Origin: CBDDLD01 sp965250025 | Lineage (GTDB): Bacteria > Bacteroidota > Bacteroidia > Flavobacteriales > Flavobacteriaceae | Assembly (NCBI GenBank): GCA_965250025.1 | Contig: OZ252283.1 | Span: forward strand, 558,001 to 622,000 | DNA length: 64,000 nucleotides | Reading direction: 5' to 3' | Part shown: positions 9,535-17,824 of the stretch, one piece after another | Layout of the letters: the number at the start of each line of letters is the position of its first letter | Numbering within the stretch: position 1 is the first letter of the stretch | Position numbers and translations under genes: made by a program | Notes under the pieces: generated by a model | What the model saw: the letters and a program-made list of their open reading frames with translations, nothing else | Databases searched by the model: none | What the model was told of the DNA's origin: nothing

Positions 9535-9813
9535 ATGGCACGTTCATTAAAGAAAGGACCTTATATCCATTATAAATTAGAAAAGAAAGTTGCAGAAAAT
9601 GTAGCTTCAAACAAAAAGACAGTGATCAAAACATGGTCTAGAGCATCTATGATCTCGCCAGATTTCGTAGGTCAAACCATAGCTGTACATAATGGTCGTC
9701 AATTTGTTCCGGTATACGTTACTGAGAACATGGTAGGTCATAAGTTAGGAGAATTTTCACCAACACGATCTTTTAGAGGTCATGCAGGTGCTAAGAATAA
9801 AGGTAAAAAATAA
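9535..9813 (+). CDS. rpsS: 30S ribosomal protein S19
   Basis: 92 residues. The N-terminal MARSLKKGPYIHYKL and the C-terminal KLGEFSPTRSFRGHAG are diagnostic. S19 binds 16S rRNA in the 30S head as a complex with S13, whose gene is at 17825. It is placed between rplB and rplV in standard order with gaps of about 10 nt. Confidence 0.98.
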   Translation: MARSLKKGPYIHYKLEKKVAENVASNKKTVIKTWSRASMISPDFVGQTIAVHNGRQFVPVYVTENMVGHKLGEFSPTRSFRGHAGAKNKGKK

Positions 9814-9821
9814 GAAGCGCT

Positions 9822-10229
9822 ATGGGAAGTCGTAAAAAACAAATGGCAGAAGCTATCAAAGCAGAGAAGAAGCAAGTTGCTTTTGCAAAGCTTAATAACT
9901 GTCCTACATCACCAAGAAAAATGCGTTTAGTAGCGGATTTGGTAAGAGGTGAAAAGGCTGAAAAAGCTCTTCAGATTCTTAGATTTAGTCAAAAAGAAGC
10001 ATCACGTCGTTTAGAAAAATTATTGCTGTCTGCAATTGCAAACTGGCAAGCCAAAAACGAAGATGCCGATATCGAAAGTGCTGATTTATATGTAAAAGAA
10101 ATCAGAGTAGATGGCGGAACAATGTTGAAACGTTTGCGTCCGGCACCTCAGGGAAGAGCACATAGAATAAGAAAAAGATCTAACCACGTTACCATTGTGG
10201 TAGATGCATTAAATAAAACACAAAGCTAA
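9822..10229 (+). CDS. rplV: 50S ribosomal protein L22
   Basis: 135 residues, slightly long because of a lysine-rich N-terminal extension (MGSRKKQMAEAIKAEKKQ) before the family core FAKLNNCPTSPRKMRLVADL. The beta-hairpin that reaches the exit tunnel is complete, with GGTMLKRLRPAPQGRAHRI. L22 binds all six 23S domains and is a macrolide-resistance site. It lies 8 nt after rpsS and 9 nt before rpsC. Confidence 0.97.
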   Translation: MGSRKKQMAEAIKAEKKQVAFAKLNNCPTSPRKMRLVADLVRGEKAEKALQILRFSQKEASRRLEKLLLSAIANWQAKNEDADIESADLYVKEIRVDGGTMLKRLRPAPQGRAHRIRKRSNHVTIVVDALNKTQS

Positions 10230-10238
10230 GATAGAAGT

Positions 10239-10964
10239 ATGGGACAAAAGACAAATCCAATCGGAAATCGTTTAGGTATTATCAGAGGATGGGAATCTAA
10301 CTGGTACGGTGGCAATGATTATGGAGATAAGCTTGCTGAGGACGATAAGATTAGAAAATATGTTCACGCTCGTTTATCAAAAGCAAGTGTGTCTAGAGTA
10401 ATTATTGAGCGTACGCTTAAACTTGTAACCGTTACTATCACTACTGCAAGACCAGGTATTATTATTGGTAAAGGCGGACAAGAGGTAGACAAGTTAAAAG
10501 AAGAGCTTAAGAAAATTACAGGAAAAGAAGTTCAATTGAACATCTTTGAAATTAAAAGACCAGAGTTGGATGCGCATTTAGTTGCTGCTAGTATTGCTCG
10601 TCAGATTGAAAGTAGAATTTCATACAGACGTGCAATAAAAATGGCTATTGCTGCAGCAATGCGTATGAATGCTGAAGGAATTAAAGTTCAGATTAGTGGG
10701 CGTTTGAATGGTGCTGAAATGGCACGTTCTGAGCACTATAAAGAAGGACGTATTCCTTTATCTACATTTAGAGCCGATATCGATTATGCTTTAGTAGAAG
10801 CACATACTACTTACGGTAGATTAGGTGTTAAAGTATGGATCATGAAAGGTGAAGTGTATGGTAAGAGAGAACTTTCACCATTAGTAGGTCTTTCCAAGAA
10901 GCAAGGTAAAGGAGGCGCACGTGGAGGTAACAAAAGAGGTAACCAACAACGTCGCAGAAAGTAA
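10239..10964 (+). CDS. rpsC: 30S ribosomal protein S3
   Basis: 241 residues. The N-terminal GQKTNPIGNRLGIIRGWES and the type II KH domain loop PGIIIGKGGQEVDKL are clear, followed by the C-terminal domain (SGRLNGAEMARSEHYKEG). A basic Gly/Arg tail (GKGGARGGNKRGNQQRRRK) ends the protein. S3 lines the mRNA entry tunnel and supports helicase action on mRNA. Normal position before rplP, 20 nt away. Confidence 0.98.
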   Translation: MGQKTNPIGNRLGIIRGWESNWYGGNDYGDKLAEDDKIRKYVHARLSKASVSRVIIERTLKLVTVTITTARPGIIIGKGGQEVDKLKEELKKITGKEVQLNIFEIKRPELDAHLVAASIARQIESRISYRRAIKMAIAAAMRMNAEGIKVQISGRLNGAEMARSEHYKEGRIPLSTFRADIDYALVEAHTTYGRLGVKVWIMKGEVYGKRELSPLVGLSKKQGKGGARGGNKRGNQQRRRK

Positions 10965-10984
10965 TTTTTTAAAGAACAAAAGAA

Positions 10985-11404
10985 ATGTTACAGCCTAAAA
11001 GAACAAAATTCCGTAAGCAGCAAAAAGGACGCATGAAAGGAAATGCCGGAAGAGGACATGTGTTGTCTAACGGAACTTTCGGAATCAAATCATTAGATTC
11101 TAGTTTTATAACTGCACGTCAGATAGAAGCAGCGCGTATCGCCGCTACACGTTATATGAAAAGAGAAGGGGCATTATGGATTAAAATATTTCCAGACAAG
11201 CCTATAACAAAGAAACCTCTTGAAGTACGTATGGGTAAAGGTAAAGGTGCTGTTGAGTATTGGGCAGCAGTAGTGAAGCCAGGTCGTATACTATTTGAAG
11301 TAAGTGGAGTGCCATTAGATGTTGCTAAAGAAGCATTGCGTTTAGCGGCTCAGAAACTACCAGTTAAAACTAAGTTTATAATAGCTAGAGATTACGAAGC
11401 TTAA
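10985..11404 (+). CDS. rplP: 50S ribosomal protein L16
   Basis: 139 residues. MLQPKRTKFRKQQKGRMKG at the start and the segment RMGKGKGAVEYWAAVVKPGR are family signatures. L16 organises the A-site region of 23S rRNA and contacts tRNA. The conserved arginine of the RMGKGKG loop, a hydroxylation target in some bacteria, is present. It precedes rpmC by 12 nt. Confidence 0.98.
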   Translation: MLQPKRTKFRKQQKGRMKGNAGRGHVLSNGTFGIKSLDSSFITARQIEAARIAATRYMKREGALWIKIFPDKPITKKPLEVRMGKGKGAVEYWAAVVKPGRILFEVSGVPLDVAKEALRLAAQKLPVKTKFIIARDYEA

Positions 11405-11416
11405 TAGAATAATATT

Positions 11417-11608
11417 ATGAAGCAATCAGAAATTAAACAGCTATCTACAGCTGAGTTACAAGAGAAACTTGGTGAAACTAAAAAGAGTTATGCAGACCTT
11501 AAAATGGCTCATGCTATATCTCCTTTAGATAACCCAATTCAGTTAAGACACCTTAGACGTGACGTAGCTAGAATTGCAACAGAATTAACTAATAGAGATT
11601 CACAATAA
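11417..11608 (+). CDS. rpmC: 50S ribosomal protein L29
   Basis: 63 residues, two-helix protein at the tunnel exit next to L23. Recognised by MKQSEIKQLSTAELQEKLGE and the C-terminal QLRHLRRDVARIATEL. In normal S10-operon order between rplP and rpsQ, with a 17-nt gap to the latter. Confidence 0.96.
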   Translation: MKQSEIKQLSTAELQEKLGETKKSYADLKMAHAISPLDNPIQLRHLRRDVARIATELTNRDSQ

Positions 11609-11625
11609 CTGTATTCTGCTGAAAG

Positions 11626-11883
11626 ATGGAAAAAAGAAATTTAAGAAAAGAACGTATAGGAGTAGTTACTAGTAACAAGATGCAGAAATCTATTGTGGTT
11701 TCTGAAGTTAAAAAAGTTAAACACCCTATGTATGGTAAATTCGTGTTAAAGACAAAGAAATATGTCGCACACGATGAGAAAAACGACTGCAACGAAGGCG
11801 ATACTGTAAAGATCATGGAAACAAGACCTATGAGTAAGTCTAAATGTTGGAGATTAGTAGAAATAATTGAAAGAGCGAAGTAA
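11626..11883 (+). CDS. rpsQ: 30S ribosomal protein S17
   Basis: 85 residues. The OB-fold sequence RKERIGVVTSNKMQKSIVV, then HPMYGKFVLKTKKYVAHDE and ETRPMSKSKCWRLVEIIE, is characteristic. S17 is a primary 16S-binding protein in the 30S body. It ends the S10 part of the cluster; rplN starts 2 nt later, so the S10 and spc groups run on as one unit. Confidence 0.97.
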   Translation: MEKRNLRKERIGVVTSNKMQKSIVVSEVKKVKHPMYGKFVLKTKKYVAHDEKNDCNEGDTVKIMETRPMSKSKCWRLVEIIERAK

Positions 11884-11885
11884 TT

Positions 11886-12254
11886 ATGGTACAACAAGAA
11901 TCAAGATTAAAAGTAGCTGACAACACCGGAGCAAAAGAAGTATTAACGATCAGAGTTCTGGGAGGTACAAAAAGAAGATATGCATCTGTTGGTGATAAAA
12001 TTGTAGTTTCTGTAAAAGATGCTACACCAAACGGAAACATCAAAAAAGGTGCGGTATCAACAGCAGTTGTTGTTCGTACTGTAAAAGAAGTGAGACGTCC
12101 AGACGGATCATACATCAGATTTGATGACAATGCATGTGTGCTTTTAAACCCACAAGGTGAGATGAGAGGTACTCGTGTATTTGGACCGGTAGCCAGAGAA
12201 CTTCGCGACAAACAATTTATGAAAATTGTATCATTAGCACCAGAAGTGCTTTAA
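11886..12254 (+). CDS. rplN: 50S ribosomal protein L14
   Basis: 122 residues, exact family length. MVQQESRLKVADNTGAKEV and GTRVFGPVARELRDKQFMKI are signatures. L14 forms part of bridge B8 and is the docking site of ribosome silencing factor RsfS, whose gene lies at 36751-37122. First gene of the spc group, only 2 nt after rpsQ. Confidence 0.99.
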   Translation: MVQQESRLKVADNTGAKEVLTIRVLGGTKRRYASVGDKIVVSVKDATPNGNIKKGAVSTAVVVRTVKEVRRPDGSYIRFDDNACVLLNPQGEMRGTRVFGPVARELRDKQFMKIVSLAPEVL

Positions 12255-12266
12255 TACATTATTAAG

Positions 12267-12578
12267 ATGACAAAGCTTAAAATAAAATCAGGAGATACAG
12301 TACAAGTGATTGCTGGAGACCATAAAGGTTCGGAAGGTAAAGTACTTAAAGTATTAAAAGATAAGAACAAAGCCATCGTTGAAGGTGTTAATATGATAAA
12401 AAAGCATATGAAGCCTAGTGCGCAAAACCCTCAAGGTGGTATTATAGAGAAAGAAGCAGCTATTCATATTTCTAATTTATCATTATTGACAGGTAAAGGC
12501 GAAACAACCAGAGTAGGTTACAGAATGAATGGTGATAAAAAAGAACGATTTTCTAAAAAATCTAACGAAGTAATATAG
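12267..12578 (+). CDS. rplX: 50S ribosomal protein L24
   Basis: 103 residues. The KOW motif is at the N-terminus (KIKSGDTVQVIAGDHKGSEG), followed by IVEGVNMIKKHMKPS and PQGGIIEKEAAIHISNLSL. L24 is an assembly initiator bound to the 5' domain of 23S rRNA. Gap of 2 nt to rplE. Confidence 0.98.
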   Translation: MTKLKIKSGDTVQVIAGDHKGSEGKVLKVLKDKNKAIVEGVNMIKKHMKPSAQNPQGGIIEKEAAIHISNLSLLTGKGETTRVGYRMNGDKKERFSKKSNEVI

Positions 12579-12580
12579 TT

Positions 12581-13132
12581 ATGGCTTACGTTTCAAGATT
12601 AAAACAAGAGTATAAGGAAAAAGTAGTTCCAGCTCTTACAGAAGAATTTGGATATAAAAATGTAATGCAAGTACCTAAACTTCAAAAGATAGTTATATCT
12701 AAAGGTGTAGGTGCAGCTGTTGCAGATAAAAAATTAATTGATCACGCTGTTGATGAATTAACTAAAATATCAGGACAAAAAGCAGTAGCAACATTGTCTA
12801 AAAAAGACGTTGCTTCTTTTAAGTTACGTAAAGGTATGCCAATTGGTGCTAAAGTAACTTTAAGAGGTGAGCAAATGTATGAGTTTTTAGATCGATTAAT
12901 TACATCTGCATTACCACGAGTTAGAGATTTTAGCGGTATCAAAGCTACAGGTTTTGATGGTAGAGGAAACTATAACTTAGGTGTAACGGAACAAATCATT
13001 TTCCCAGAAATTGATATTGATAAAATCAATAAAATTTCGGGTATGGATATTACTTTCGTAACATCTGCAGATACAGATAAAGAAGCAAAATCATTATTAA
13101 CAGAACTAGGTTTACCTTTTAAAAAGAATTAA
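12581..13132 (+). CDS. rplE: 50S ribosomal protein L5
   Basis: 183 residues. Typical stretches are MQVPKLQKIVISKGVGAAV, RKGMPIGAKVTLRGEQMYEF and FPEIDIDKINKISGMDITF. L5 binds 5S rRNA and contacts the P-site tRNA and S13. It lies 2 nt after rplX and 2 nt before rpsN. Confidence 0.98.
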   Translation: MAYVSRLKQEYKEKVVPALTEEFGYKNVMQVPKLQKIVISKGVGAAVADKKLIDHAVDELTKISGQKAVATLSKKDVASFKLRKGMPIGAKVTLRGEQMYEFLDRLITSALPRVRDFSGIKATGFDGRGNYNLGVTEQIIFPEIDIDKINKISGMDITFVTSADTDKEAKSLLTELGLPFKKN

Positions 13133-13134
13133 TT

Positions 13135-13404
13135 ATGGCTAAAGAATCAATGAAAGCCCGTGAGGTAAAAAGAGCAAAAACGGTTGCTAAGTATGCGGCT
13201 AAGCGTAAAGCTTTAAAAGAAGCTGGAGATTACGAAGCATTACAAAAGTTGCCAAAAAACGCTTCGCCAATTCGTATGCACAATCGTTGCAAACTAACAG
13301 GTAGACCAAAAGGGTATATGAGACAATTTGGTATTTCTCGTGTAACATTCAGAGAAATGGCTAACCAAGGTCTTATCCCAGGAGTTAAAAAAGCTAGTTG
13401 GTAA
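13135..13404 (+). CDS. rpsN: 30S ribosomal protein S14, zinc-free long form
   Basis: 89 residues. This is the long form of S14: it lacks the CxxC pairs of the short zinc-binding form and has a single cysteine (HNRCKLTGRPKGYMRQFGIS). The C-terminal FREMANQGLIPGVKKASW is diagnostic. S14 sits in the 30S head near S3 and S10. It does not depend on zinc, in line with rpmJ and rpsD of this cluster. A 72-nt spacer with a hairpin follows before rpsH. Confidence 0.98.
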   Translation: MAKESMKAREVKRAKTVAKYAAKRKALKEAGDYEALQKLPKNASPIRMHNRCKLTGRPKGYMRQFGISRVTFREMANQGLIPGVKKASW

Positions 13405-13431
13405 TAGTTATTATAAAATAATCAGATTTCA

Positions 13432-13454
13432 GGTTCGGTACCAACCCGAAAACC
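13432..13454 (+). other. Imperfect hairpin between rpsN and rpsH
   Basis: GGTTCGG (13432-13438) faces CCGAA-AACC (13446-13454) across loop TACCAAC, with two unpaired A in the 3' arm. This 72-nt gap is long compared with the 2-20 nt gaps around it. S8 is the translational repressor of the spc operon in E. coli, so a site just before rpsH is a reasonable place for such control, but the motif does not clearly match the known S8 target. Confidence 0.35.
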
Positions 13455-13476
13455 AAAATCACAAAATCAAAGAGTT

Positions 13477-13875
13477 ATGTATACAGATCCAATTGCGGAT
13501 TACTTAACTAGAATTAGAAATGCGGTGAAGGCCAACCATAGAGTGGTTGAAATTCCTGCTTCTAATGTTAAGAAAGAAATGACTAAAATATTATTCGACC
13601 AAGGATATATTTTAAGTTATAAATTTGACGATTCTACAACTCAGGGTACGATTAAGATTGCTCTTAAGTACACTCAGGATACCAAAGAATCAGTCATAAG
13701 AAAAATACAAAGAATCAGTAAACCAGGTTTACGTAAATACGCAGGAGCTAAAGAAATGCCAAGAATATTAAATGGTCTTGGTATTGCTATAGTATCTACC
13801 TCTCATGGAGTAATGACAGGTAAGCAAGCCACAAGAGAAAATGTGGGCGGCGAATTATTGTGTTACGTATACTAA
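13477..13875 (+). CDS. rpsH: 30S ribosomal protein S8
   Basis: 132 residues. MYTDPIADYLTRIRNAVKA and the C-terminal LGIAIVSTSHGVMTGKQATRENVGGELLCYVY are unmistakable. S8 organises the central domain of 16S rRNA and in E. coli represses its own operon. It is preceded by a 72-nt leader with a small hairpin and followed 12 nt later by rplF. Confidence 0.99.
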   Translation: MYTDPIADYLTRIRNAVKANHRVVEIPASNVKKEMTKILFDQGYILSYKFDDSTTQGTIKIALKYTQDTKESVIRKIQRISKPGLRKYAGAKEMPRILNGLGIAIVSTSHGVMTGKQATRENVGGELLCYVY

Positions 13876-13887
13876 AAAGGAAGAATT

Positions 13888-14430
13888 ATGTCAAGAGTAG
13901 GTAATAACCCAATAACAATTCCTGAAGGTGTAACTGTTGAAGTTAACGATGATGTAGTAACCGTAAAAGGTAAACTAGGTGAGTTAACTCAAGATATTTC
14001 AGGTGTAGAATTAAAAATAGAAGACGCAAATGTAACTTTAAGTCGTGCGTCTGAAAAGAAAGAACATAAAGCTAAACATGGTCTTTACAGAGCATTGATA
14101 GCAAATATGGTAGAAGGTGTTTCTAAAGGATTTACTAAAGAATTAGAATTAGTAGGTGTTGGATACAGAGCATCTAACCAAGGACAGAAGTTAGATTTAG
14201 CATTAGGATTTTCTCATAATATAGTGATGGACATTGCTCCGGAAGTTAAAATTGAGACGGTATCTGAAAAAGGTAAAAACCCAATAGTTAAGTTAACATC
14301 TCATGACAAACAATTAGTTGGACAGGTAGCCGCTAAGATTCGAAGCTTTAGAAAGCCAGAGCCTTACAAAGGAAAAGGAATTAAGTTTGTTGGTGAAGAA
14401 ATAAGAAGAAAAGCAGGTAAATCAGCTTAA
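13888..14430 (+). CDS. rplF: 50S ribosomal protein L6
   Basis: 180 residues with the two repeated L6 domains. MSRVGNNPITIPEGVTV begins the protein, and KPEPYKGKGIKFVGEEIRRK near the end is the rRNA-binding motif close to the sarcin-ricin loop. It stabilises the GTPase-factor binding site. Normal spc order. Confidence 0.99.
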   Translation: MSRVGNNPITIPEGVTVEVNDDVVTVKGKLGELTQDISGVELKIEDANVTLSRASEKKEHKAKHGLYRALIANMVEGVSKGFTKELELVGVGYRASNQGQKLDLALGFSHNIVMDIAPEVKIETVSEKGKNPIVKLTSHDKQLVGQVAAKIRSFRKPEPYKGKGIKFVGEEIRRKAGKSA

Positions 14431-14440
14431 TAGTTTAGTT

Positions 14441-14794
14441 ATGGCATTAACAAAGAACGAAAGAAGAATAAGAATTAAGAACAGAATCCGTAAGGTAGTA
14501 TCTGGTACAGAATCAAGACCAAGATTATCTGTTTTTAGAAGTAATAAAGAGATCTATGCTCAAATTGTAGATGATGTAACCGGTAAAACTATCGCTGCTG
14601 CATCTTCAAGAGATAAAGATATTAATGCAAAAGGTACTAAATCTGAAGTAGCTGCATTAGTAGGTAAGGCTGTTGCTGAGAAAGCAATGAAAGCTGGTGT
14701 GGAAACGATCTCTTTCGATAGAGGTGGATACTTATATCACGGAAGAGTAAAATCATTAGCAGACGGTGCTAGAGAAGCAGGACTTAAATTTTAA
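14441..14794 (+). CDS. rplR: 50S ribosomal protein L18
   Basis: 117 residues. RPRLSVFRSNKEIYAQIVDD and the C-terminal FDRGGYLYHGRVKSLADGAREAGLKF identify it. L18 carries 5S rRNA into the 50S subunit together with L5 (rplE, 12581). It lies 10 nt after rplF and 6 nt before rpsE. Confidence 0.98.
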   Translation: MALTKNERRIRIKNRIRKVVSGTESRPRLSVFRSNKEIYAQIVDDVTGKTIAAASSRDKDINAKGTKSEVAALVGKAVAEKAMKAGVETISFDRGGYLYHGRVKSLADGAREAGLKF

Positions 14795-14800
14795 GACATT

Positions 14801-15325
14801 ATGTATCAAAAATATAAAAACGCAGAGCTTGTAAAGCCAGGAGGATTAGAATTAAAAGATCGCTTAGTTGGTGTACAGCGTGTAACTAAAGTAACAAAAG
14901 GTGGTAGAGCATTTGGTTTTTCTGCTATTGTAGTTGTTGGAGACGAAGCAGGTGTGGTAGGTCATGGATTAGGAAAATCTAAAGATGTCGCTACTGCAAT
15001 TGCTAAAGCTGTAGAAGATGCTAAGAAAAACTTAGTACGTATACCAATCATCAAAGGAACTTTACCTCACGAACAAAAAGGTAAATACGGTGGCGCAAGA
15101 GTAAACATTATTCCAGCTGCACCAGGTACCGGGGTTATTGCCGGAGGTGCTGTAAGAACAGTATTGGAAGCTGTAGGGGTGCATGATGTACTTTCAAAAT
15201 CTCAAGGTTCATCTAACCCTCACAACGTGGTAAAAGCAACATTTGATGCTCTATTACAATTAAGAGACGCAAGAACTGTAGCCAGAGATCGAGGAATCTC
15301 ATTAGAGAAAGTTTTTAACGGTTAA
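14801..15325 (+). CDS. rpsE: 30S ribosomal protein S5
   Basis: 174 residues. The double-stranded-RNA-binding-like N-terminal domain (LKDRLVGVQRVTKVTKGGRA) includes the basic loop where spectinomycin resistance can occur; it looks wild type. The C-terminal domain has the VLEAVGVHDVLSKSQGS motif. S5 sits at the mRNA entry site with S3 and S4. Confidence 0.99.
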   Translation: MYQKYKNAELVKPGGLELKDRLVGVQRVTKVTKGGRAFGFSAIVVVGDEAGVVGHGLGKSKDVATAIAKAVEDAKKNLVRIPIIKGTLPHEQKGKYGGARVNIIPAAPGTGVIAGGAVRTVLEAVGVHDVLSKSQGSSNPHNVVKATFDALLQLRDARTVARDRGISLEKVFNG

Positions 15326-15338
15326 TCTATAGGATAAG

Positions 15339-15521
15339 ATGGCAAAGATTAAAGTAACTAAAGTAAAAAGTGCAATCAACCGCACTAAGAACCAAAAGCT
15401 AACATTAGAGGCATTAGGTTTAAAACGAATAGGTCAGGTTGTTGAGCACGACGCCACACCAAATATCCTTGGTATGGTAAGAAAAGTTGAACATTTAGTT
15501 TCTGTAGAAGAAACAAAATAA
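15339..15521 (+). CDS. rpmD: 50S ribosomal protein L30
   Basis: 60 residues, the short bacterial form. KVTKVKSAINRTKNQKLTLE, then ALGLKRIGQVVEHDATPNIL and GMVRKVEHLVSVEE match the family. Many bacteria lack L30, so its retention is worth noting. Between rpsE and rplO in standard order. Confidence 0.97.
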   Translation: MAKIKVTKVKSAINRTKNQKLTLEALGLKRIGQVVEHDATPNILGMVRKVEHLVSVEETK

Positions 15522-15535
15522 TATAACACTTAAAA

Positions 15536-15988
15536 ATGGATTTAAGTAATTTAAAACCTGCAGAAGGGTCAGTAAAAAATAAAGGGAAGCGTGTAGGACG
15601 TGGACAAGGTTCTGGTAAAGGTGGCACTGCAACAAGAGGTCACAAAGGTGCCAAGTCGCGTTCAGGATACTCTAAGAAATTAGGATTTGAAGGTGGTCAA
15701 ATGCCATTACAAAGACGTGTACCTAAATACGGATTTAAAAATATCAATAGAGTTGAGTATCAAGGTGTAAACATTGATACGCTACAACAATTGGTAGATG
15801 ATAAGAAAATAAAAGATGCTGTAGACTTTGAAACTCTGGTATCCTTAGGATTAGCTGGTAAAAACGAACTGGTTAAAATATTAGGAAGAGGCGAATTGAA
15901 ATCTAAATTAAAAGTATCAGCTCATAAGTTTACTGCAACAGCAAAAGCAGCAATTGAAGCTGCAGGAGGAGAAGCCGTAACTTTATAA
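15536..15988 (+). CDS. rplO: 50S ribosomal protein L15
   Basis: 150 residues. The Gly/Arg/Lys-rich N-terminus (MDLSNLKPAEGSVKNKGKR, then GRGQGSGKGGTATRGHKG) threads into the 50S core. The C-terminal domain ends KFTATAKAAIEAAGGEAVTL. L15 is a late assembly protein. Followed 14 nt later by secY, the conserved rplO-secY pair. Confidence 0.99.
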   Translation: MDLSNLKPAEGSVKNKGKRVGRGQGSGKGGTATRGHKGAKSRSGYSKKLGFEGGQMPLQRRVPKYGFKNINRVEYQGVNIDTLQQLVDDKKIKDAVDFETLVSLGLAGKNELVKILGRGELKSKLKVSAHKFTATAKAAIEAAGGEAVTL

Positions 15989-16002
15989 GATTTATATATC
16001 GA

Positions 16003-17355
16003 ATGAAATTAATAGAAACATTAAAGAACGTCTGGAAAATAACTGAACTTAAAGATAGAATAGTTCTAACTTTAGGATTACTTCTTGTATACCGTTTTGG
16101 AGCACAAGTCGTATTACCAGGTATTGACGCAGGACAATTAGGAGGTTTACAAGATACAACCGAAGGTGGTATACTTGGATTATTAAATGCTTTTACAGGA
16201 GGTGCCTTTGCAAATGCATCGGTATTTGCACTAGGTATTATGCCTTATATTTCTGCTTCAATTGTAGTTCAGTTAATGGGTATTGCTATACCTTATCTAC
16301 AGAAACTTCAGAAAGAAGGGGAAAGTGGACGTAAAAAGATTAATCAGATTACCAGATGGTTAACCATAGCAATATGTTTGGTTCAAGCCCCTGGATATTT
16401 GGCTAGTTTACCATCTTTAGGAATCCCACCAAGTGCATTTTTATTAGGTACTGGAGGATTATTCTATTTTTCTTCAATAGTGATCTTGGTAACAGGCTGT
16501 ATTTTTGCCATGTGGTTAGGAGAAAAGATTACAGACAAAGGCATCGGAAACGGTATATCTTTATTAATTATGGTTGGTATCATTGCAACATTACCACAAT
16601 CCTTCCTTTTAAACGCAGCTTCGCGTACAGAAGGTGCTGGAAATGGAGGTCCTATGATGATATTAATCGAATTGGTAATATGGTTCTTAATCATTTTAGC
16701 ATCAGTATTCTTGGTAATGGCAGTACGAAAAATACCTGTACAATATGCCAGAAGAACGGCATCAGGAGGTTATGAAAAGAATGTTTTCGGATCGCGCCAG
16801 TTTTTACCGTTAAAGCTTAATGCTTCTGGAGTTATGCCAATTATATTTGCTCAAGCTATTATGTTCGTGCCAAGTCTAATAGGAGGTTCATCGTTGTTAA
16901 AAGATTCAGCAACCGGACAATGGATGCAATCTAATTTTTCAGATATTTTTGGCCTTTGGTACAATGTTGTATTTGCATTGTTGATCATTGTGTTCACATA
17001 CTTTTATACAGCGATCACAGTACCTACCAATAAAATGGCAGACGATTTGAAACGTAGTGGAGGTTTTATTCCCGGAATCAGACCAGGAGGAGAAACATCC
17101 GAGTACTTAGATAAGATTATGTCTCAAATTACCCTACCAGGTTCAATATTCTTAGCATTGGTAGCAGTGTTCCCTGCAATCATTGTAAAGCTGATGAACG
17201 TACAACAAGGATGGGCATTATTCTTTGGAGGTACATCACTACTGATTATGGTAGGAGTTGCAATTGACACGATGCAACAAGTAAACTCATACTTGTTGAA
17301 TAAGCACTATGATGGCTTGATGAAGACTGGTAAAAACAGAAAAGCAGTAGCATAA
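16003..17355 (+). CDS. secY: Protein translocase subunit SecY
   Basis: 450 residues with ten hydrophobic segments. Signature regions are RFGAQVVLPGID, ALGIMPYISASIVVQLMGI, the plug and TM3-5 area GEKITDKGIGNGISLLIM, and the cytoplasmic loop FKRSGGFIPGIRPG-like segment here read as LKRSGGFIPGIRPGGETSEY. SecY is the channel through which unfolded proteins, including the many signal-peptide proteins in this window, cross or enter the inner membrane. It lies in the spc operon, 9 nt before infA. Confidence 0.98.
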   Translation: MKLIETLKNVWKITELKDRIVLTLGLLLVYRFGAQVVLPGIDAGQLGGLQDTTEGGILGLLNAFTGGAFANASVFALGIMPYISASIVVQLMGIAIPYLQKLQKEGESGRKKINQITRWLTIAICLVQAPGYLASLPSLGIPPSAFLLGTGGLFYFSSIVILVTGCIFAMWLGEKITDKGIGNGISLLIMVGIIATLPQSFLLNAASRTEGAGNGGPMMILIELVIWFLIILASVFLVMAVRKIPVQYARRTASGGYEKNVFGSRQFLPLKLNASGVMPIIFAQAIMFVPSLIGGSSLLKDSATGQWMQSNFSDIFGLWYNVVFALLIIVFTYFYTAITVPTNKMADDLKRSGGFIPGIRPGGETSEYLDKIMSQITLPGSIFLALVAVFPAIIVKLMNVQQGWALFFGGTSLLIMVGVAIDTMQQVNSYLLNKHYDGLMKTGKNRKAVA

Positions 17356-17364
17356 CTATATACT

Positions 17365-17580
17365 ATGGCAAAACAAGCAGCAATAGAACAAGACGGAACC
17401 ATAATTGAAGCATTATCTAATGCGATGTTCCGTGTAGAATTAGAGAATGGTCACATTGTGACTGCTCACATATCTGGTAAAATGCGCATGCATTATATTA
17501 AATTATTACCAGGAGATAAAGTGAAATTAGAAATGAGTCCTTATGATTTAACTAAGGCTCGTATAACTTATAGATACTAA
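17365..17580 (+). CDS. infA: Translation initiation factor IF-1
   Basis: 71 residues, one OB-fold. KQAAIEQDGTIIEALSNAMF, then FRVELENGHIVTAHISGKMR and LLPGDKVKLEMSPYDLTKAR match IF-1. It occupies the A site of the 30S subunit during initiation. It lies between secY and rpmJ, the usual Bacteroidota order, and overlaps neither. Confidence 0.98.
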   Translation: MAKQAAIEQDGTIIEALSNAMFRVELENGHIVTAHISGKMRMHYIKLLPGDKVKLEMSPYDLTKARITYRY

Positions 17581-17603
17581 TTAGTATTTAAAAATTAGAA
17601 CAG

Positions 17604-17720
17604 ATGAAAGTAAGAGCATCAGTTAAAAAAAGAAGTGCAGATTGTAAGTTGGTCCGCAGAAAAGGAAGACTTTACGTAATTAACAAAAAGAATCCAAGAT
17701 TCAAACAAAGACAAGGATAA
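17604..17720 (+). CDS. rpmJ: 50S ribosomal protein L36, zinc-ligand-free form
   Basis: A 38-residue ORF too short for most gene callers: MKVRASVKKRSADCKLVRRK followed by GRLYVINKKNPRFKQRQG. L36 normally binds zinc through three Cys and one His. Here only the second Cys remains; the others are Ser, Asn and Phe, so it should not bind zinc. It lies 23 nt after infA and before the first 93-bp repeat. L36 fits near the GTPase centre of the 50S subunit. Confidence 0.97.
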   Translation: MKVRASVKKRSADCKLVRRKGRLYVINKKNPRFKQRQG

Positions 17721-17731
17721 CAGTAAAGAAA

Positions 17732-17824
17732 AGTCATTAGTAATTAGTAGTTAGATGAATCTGTTTGAAATGTAAAAGTTTAGGATTCTAACAACTAAAA
17801 GCTAACAGCTAAAAACTAAAAAAT
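17732..17824 (+). repeat. 93-bp leader repeat, copy 1 (before rpsM)
   Basis: This stretch runs from just after rpmJ to the base before the rpsM start codon. It matches 18211-18303 at 90 of 93 positions. It contains a long imperfect inverted repeat: TTAGTAGTTAGA near the left end faces TCTAACAACTAA, and GAATC faces GATTC inside. The right end is a string of short CTAA-type pieces ending in an A-rich ribosome entry region. It could be a dispersed repeat family member or a structured mRNA leader for S13. Confidence 0.9.
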
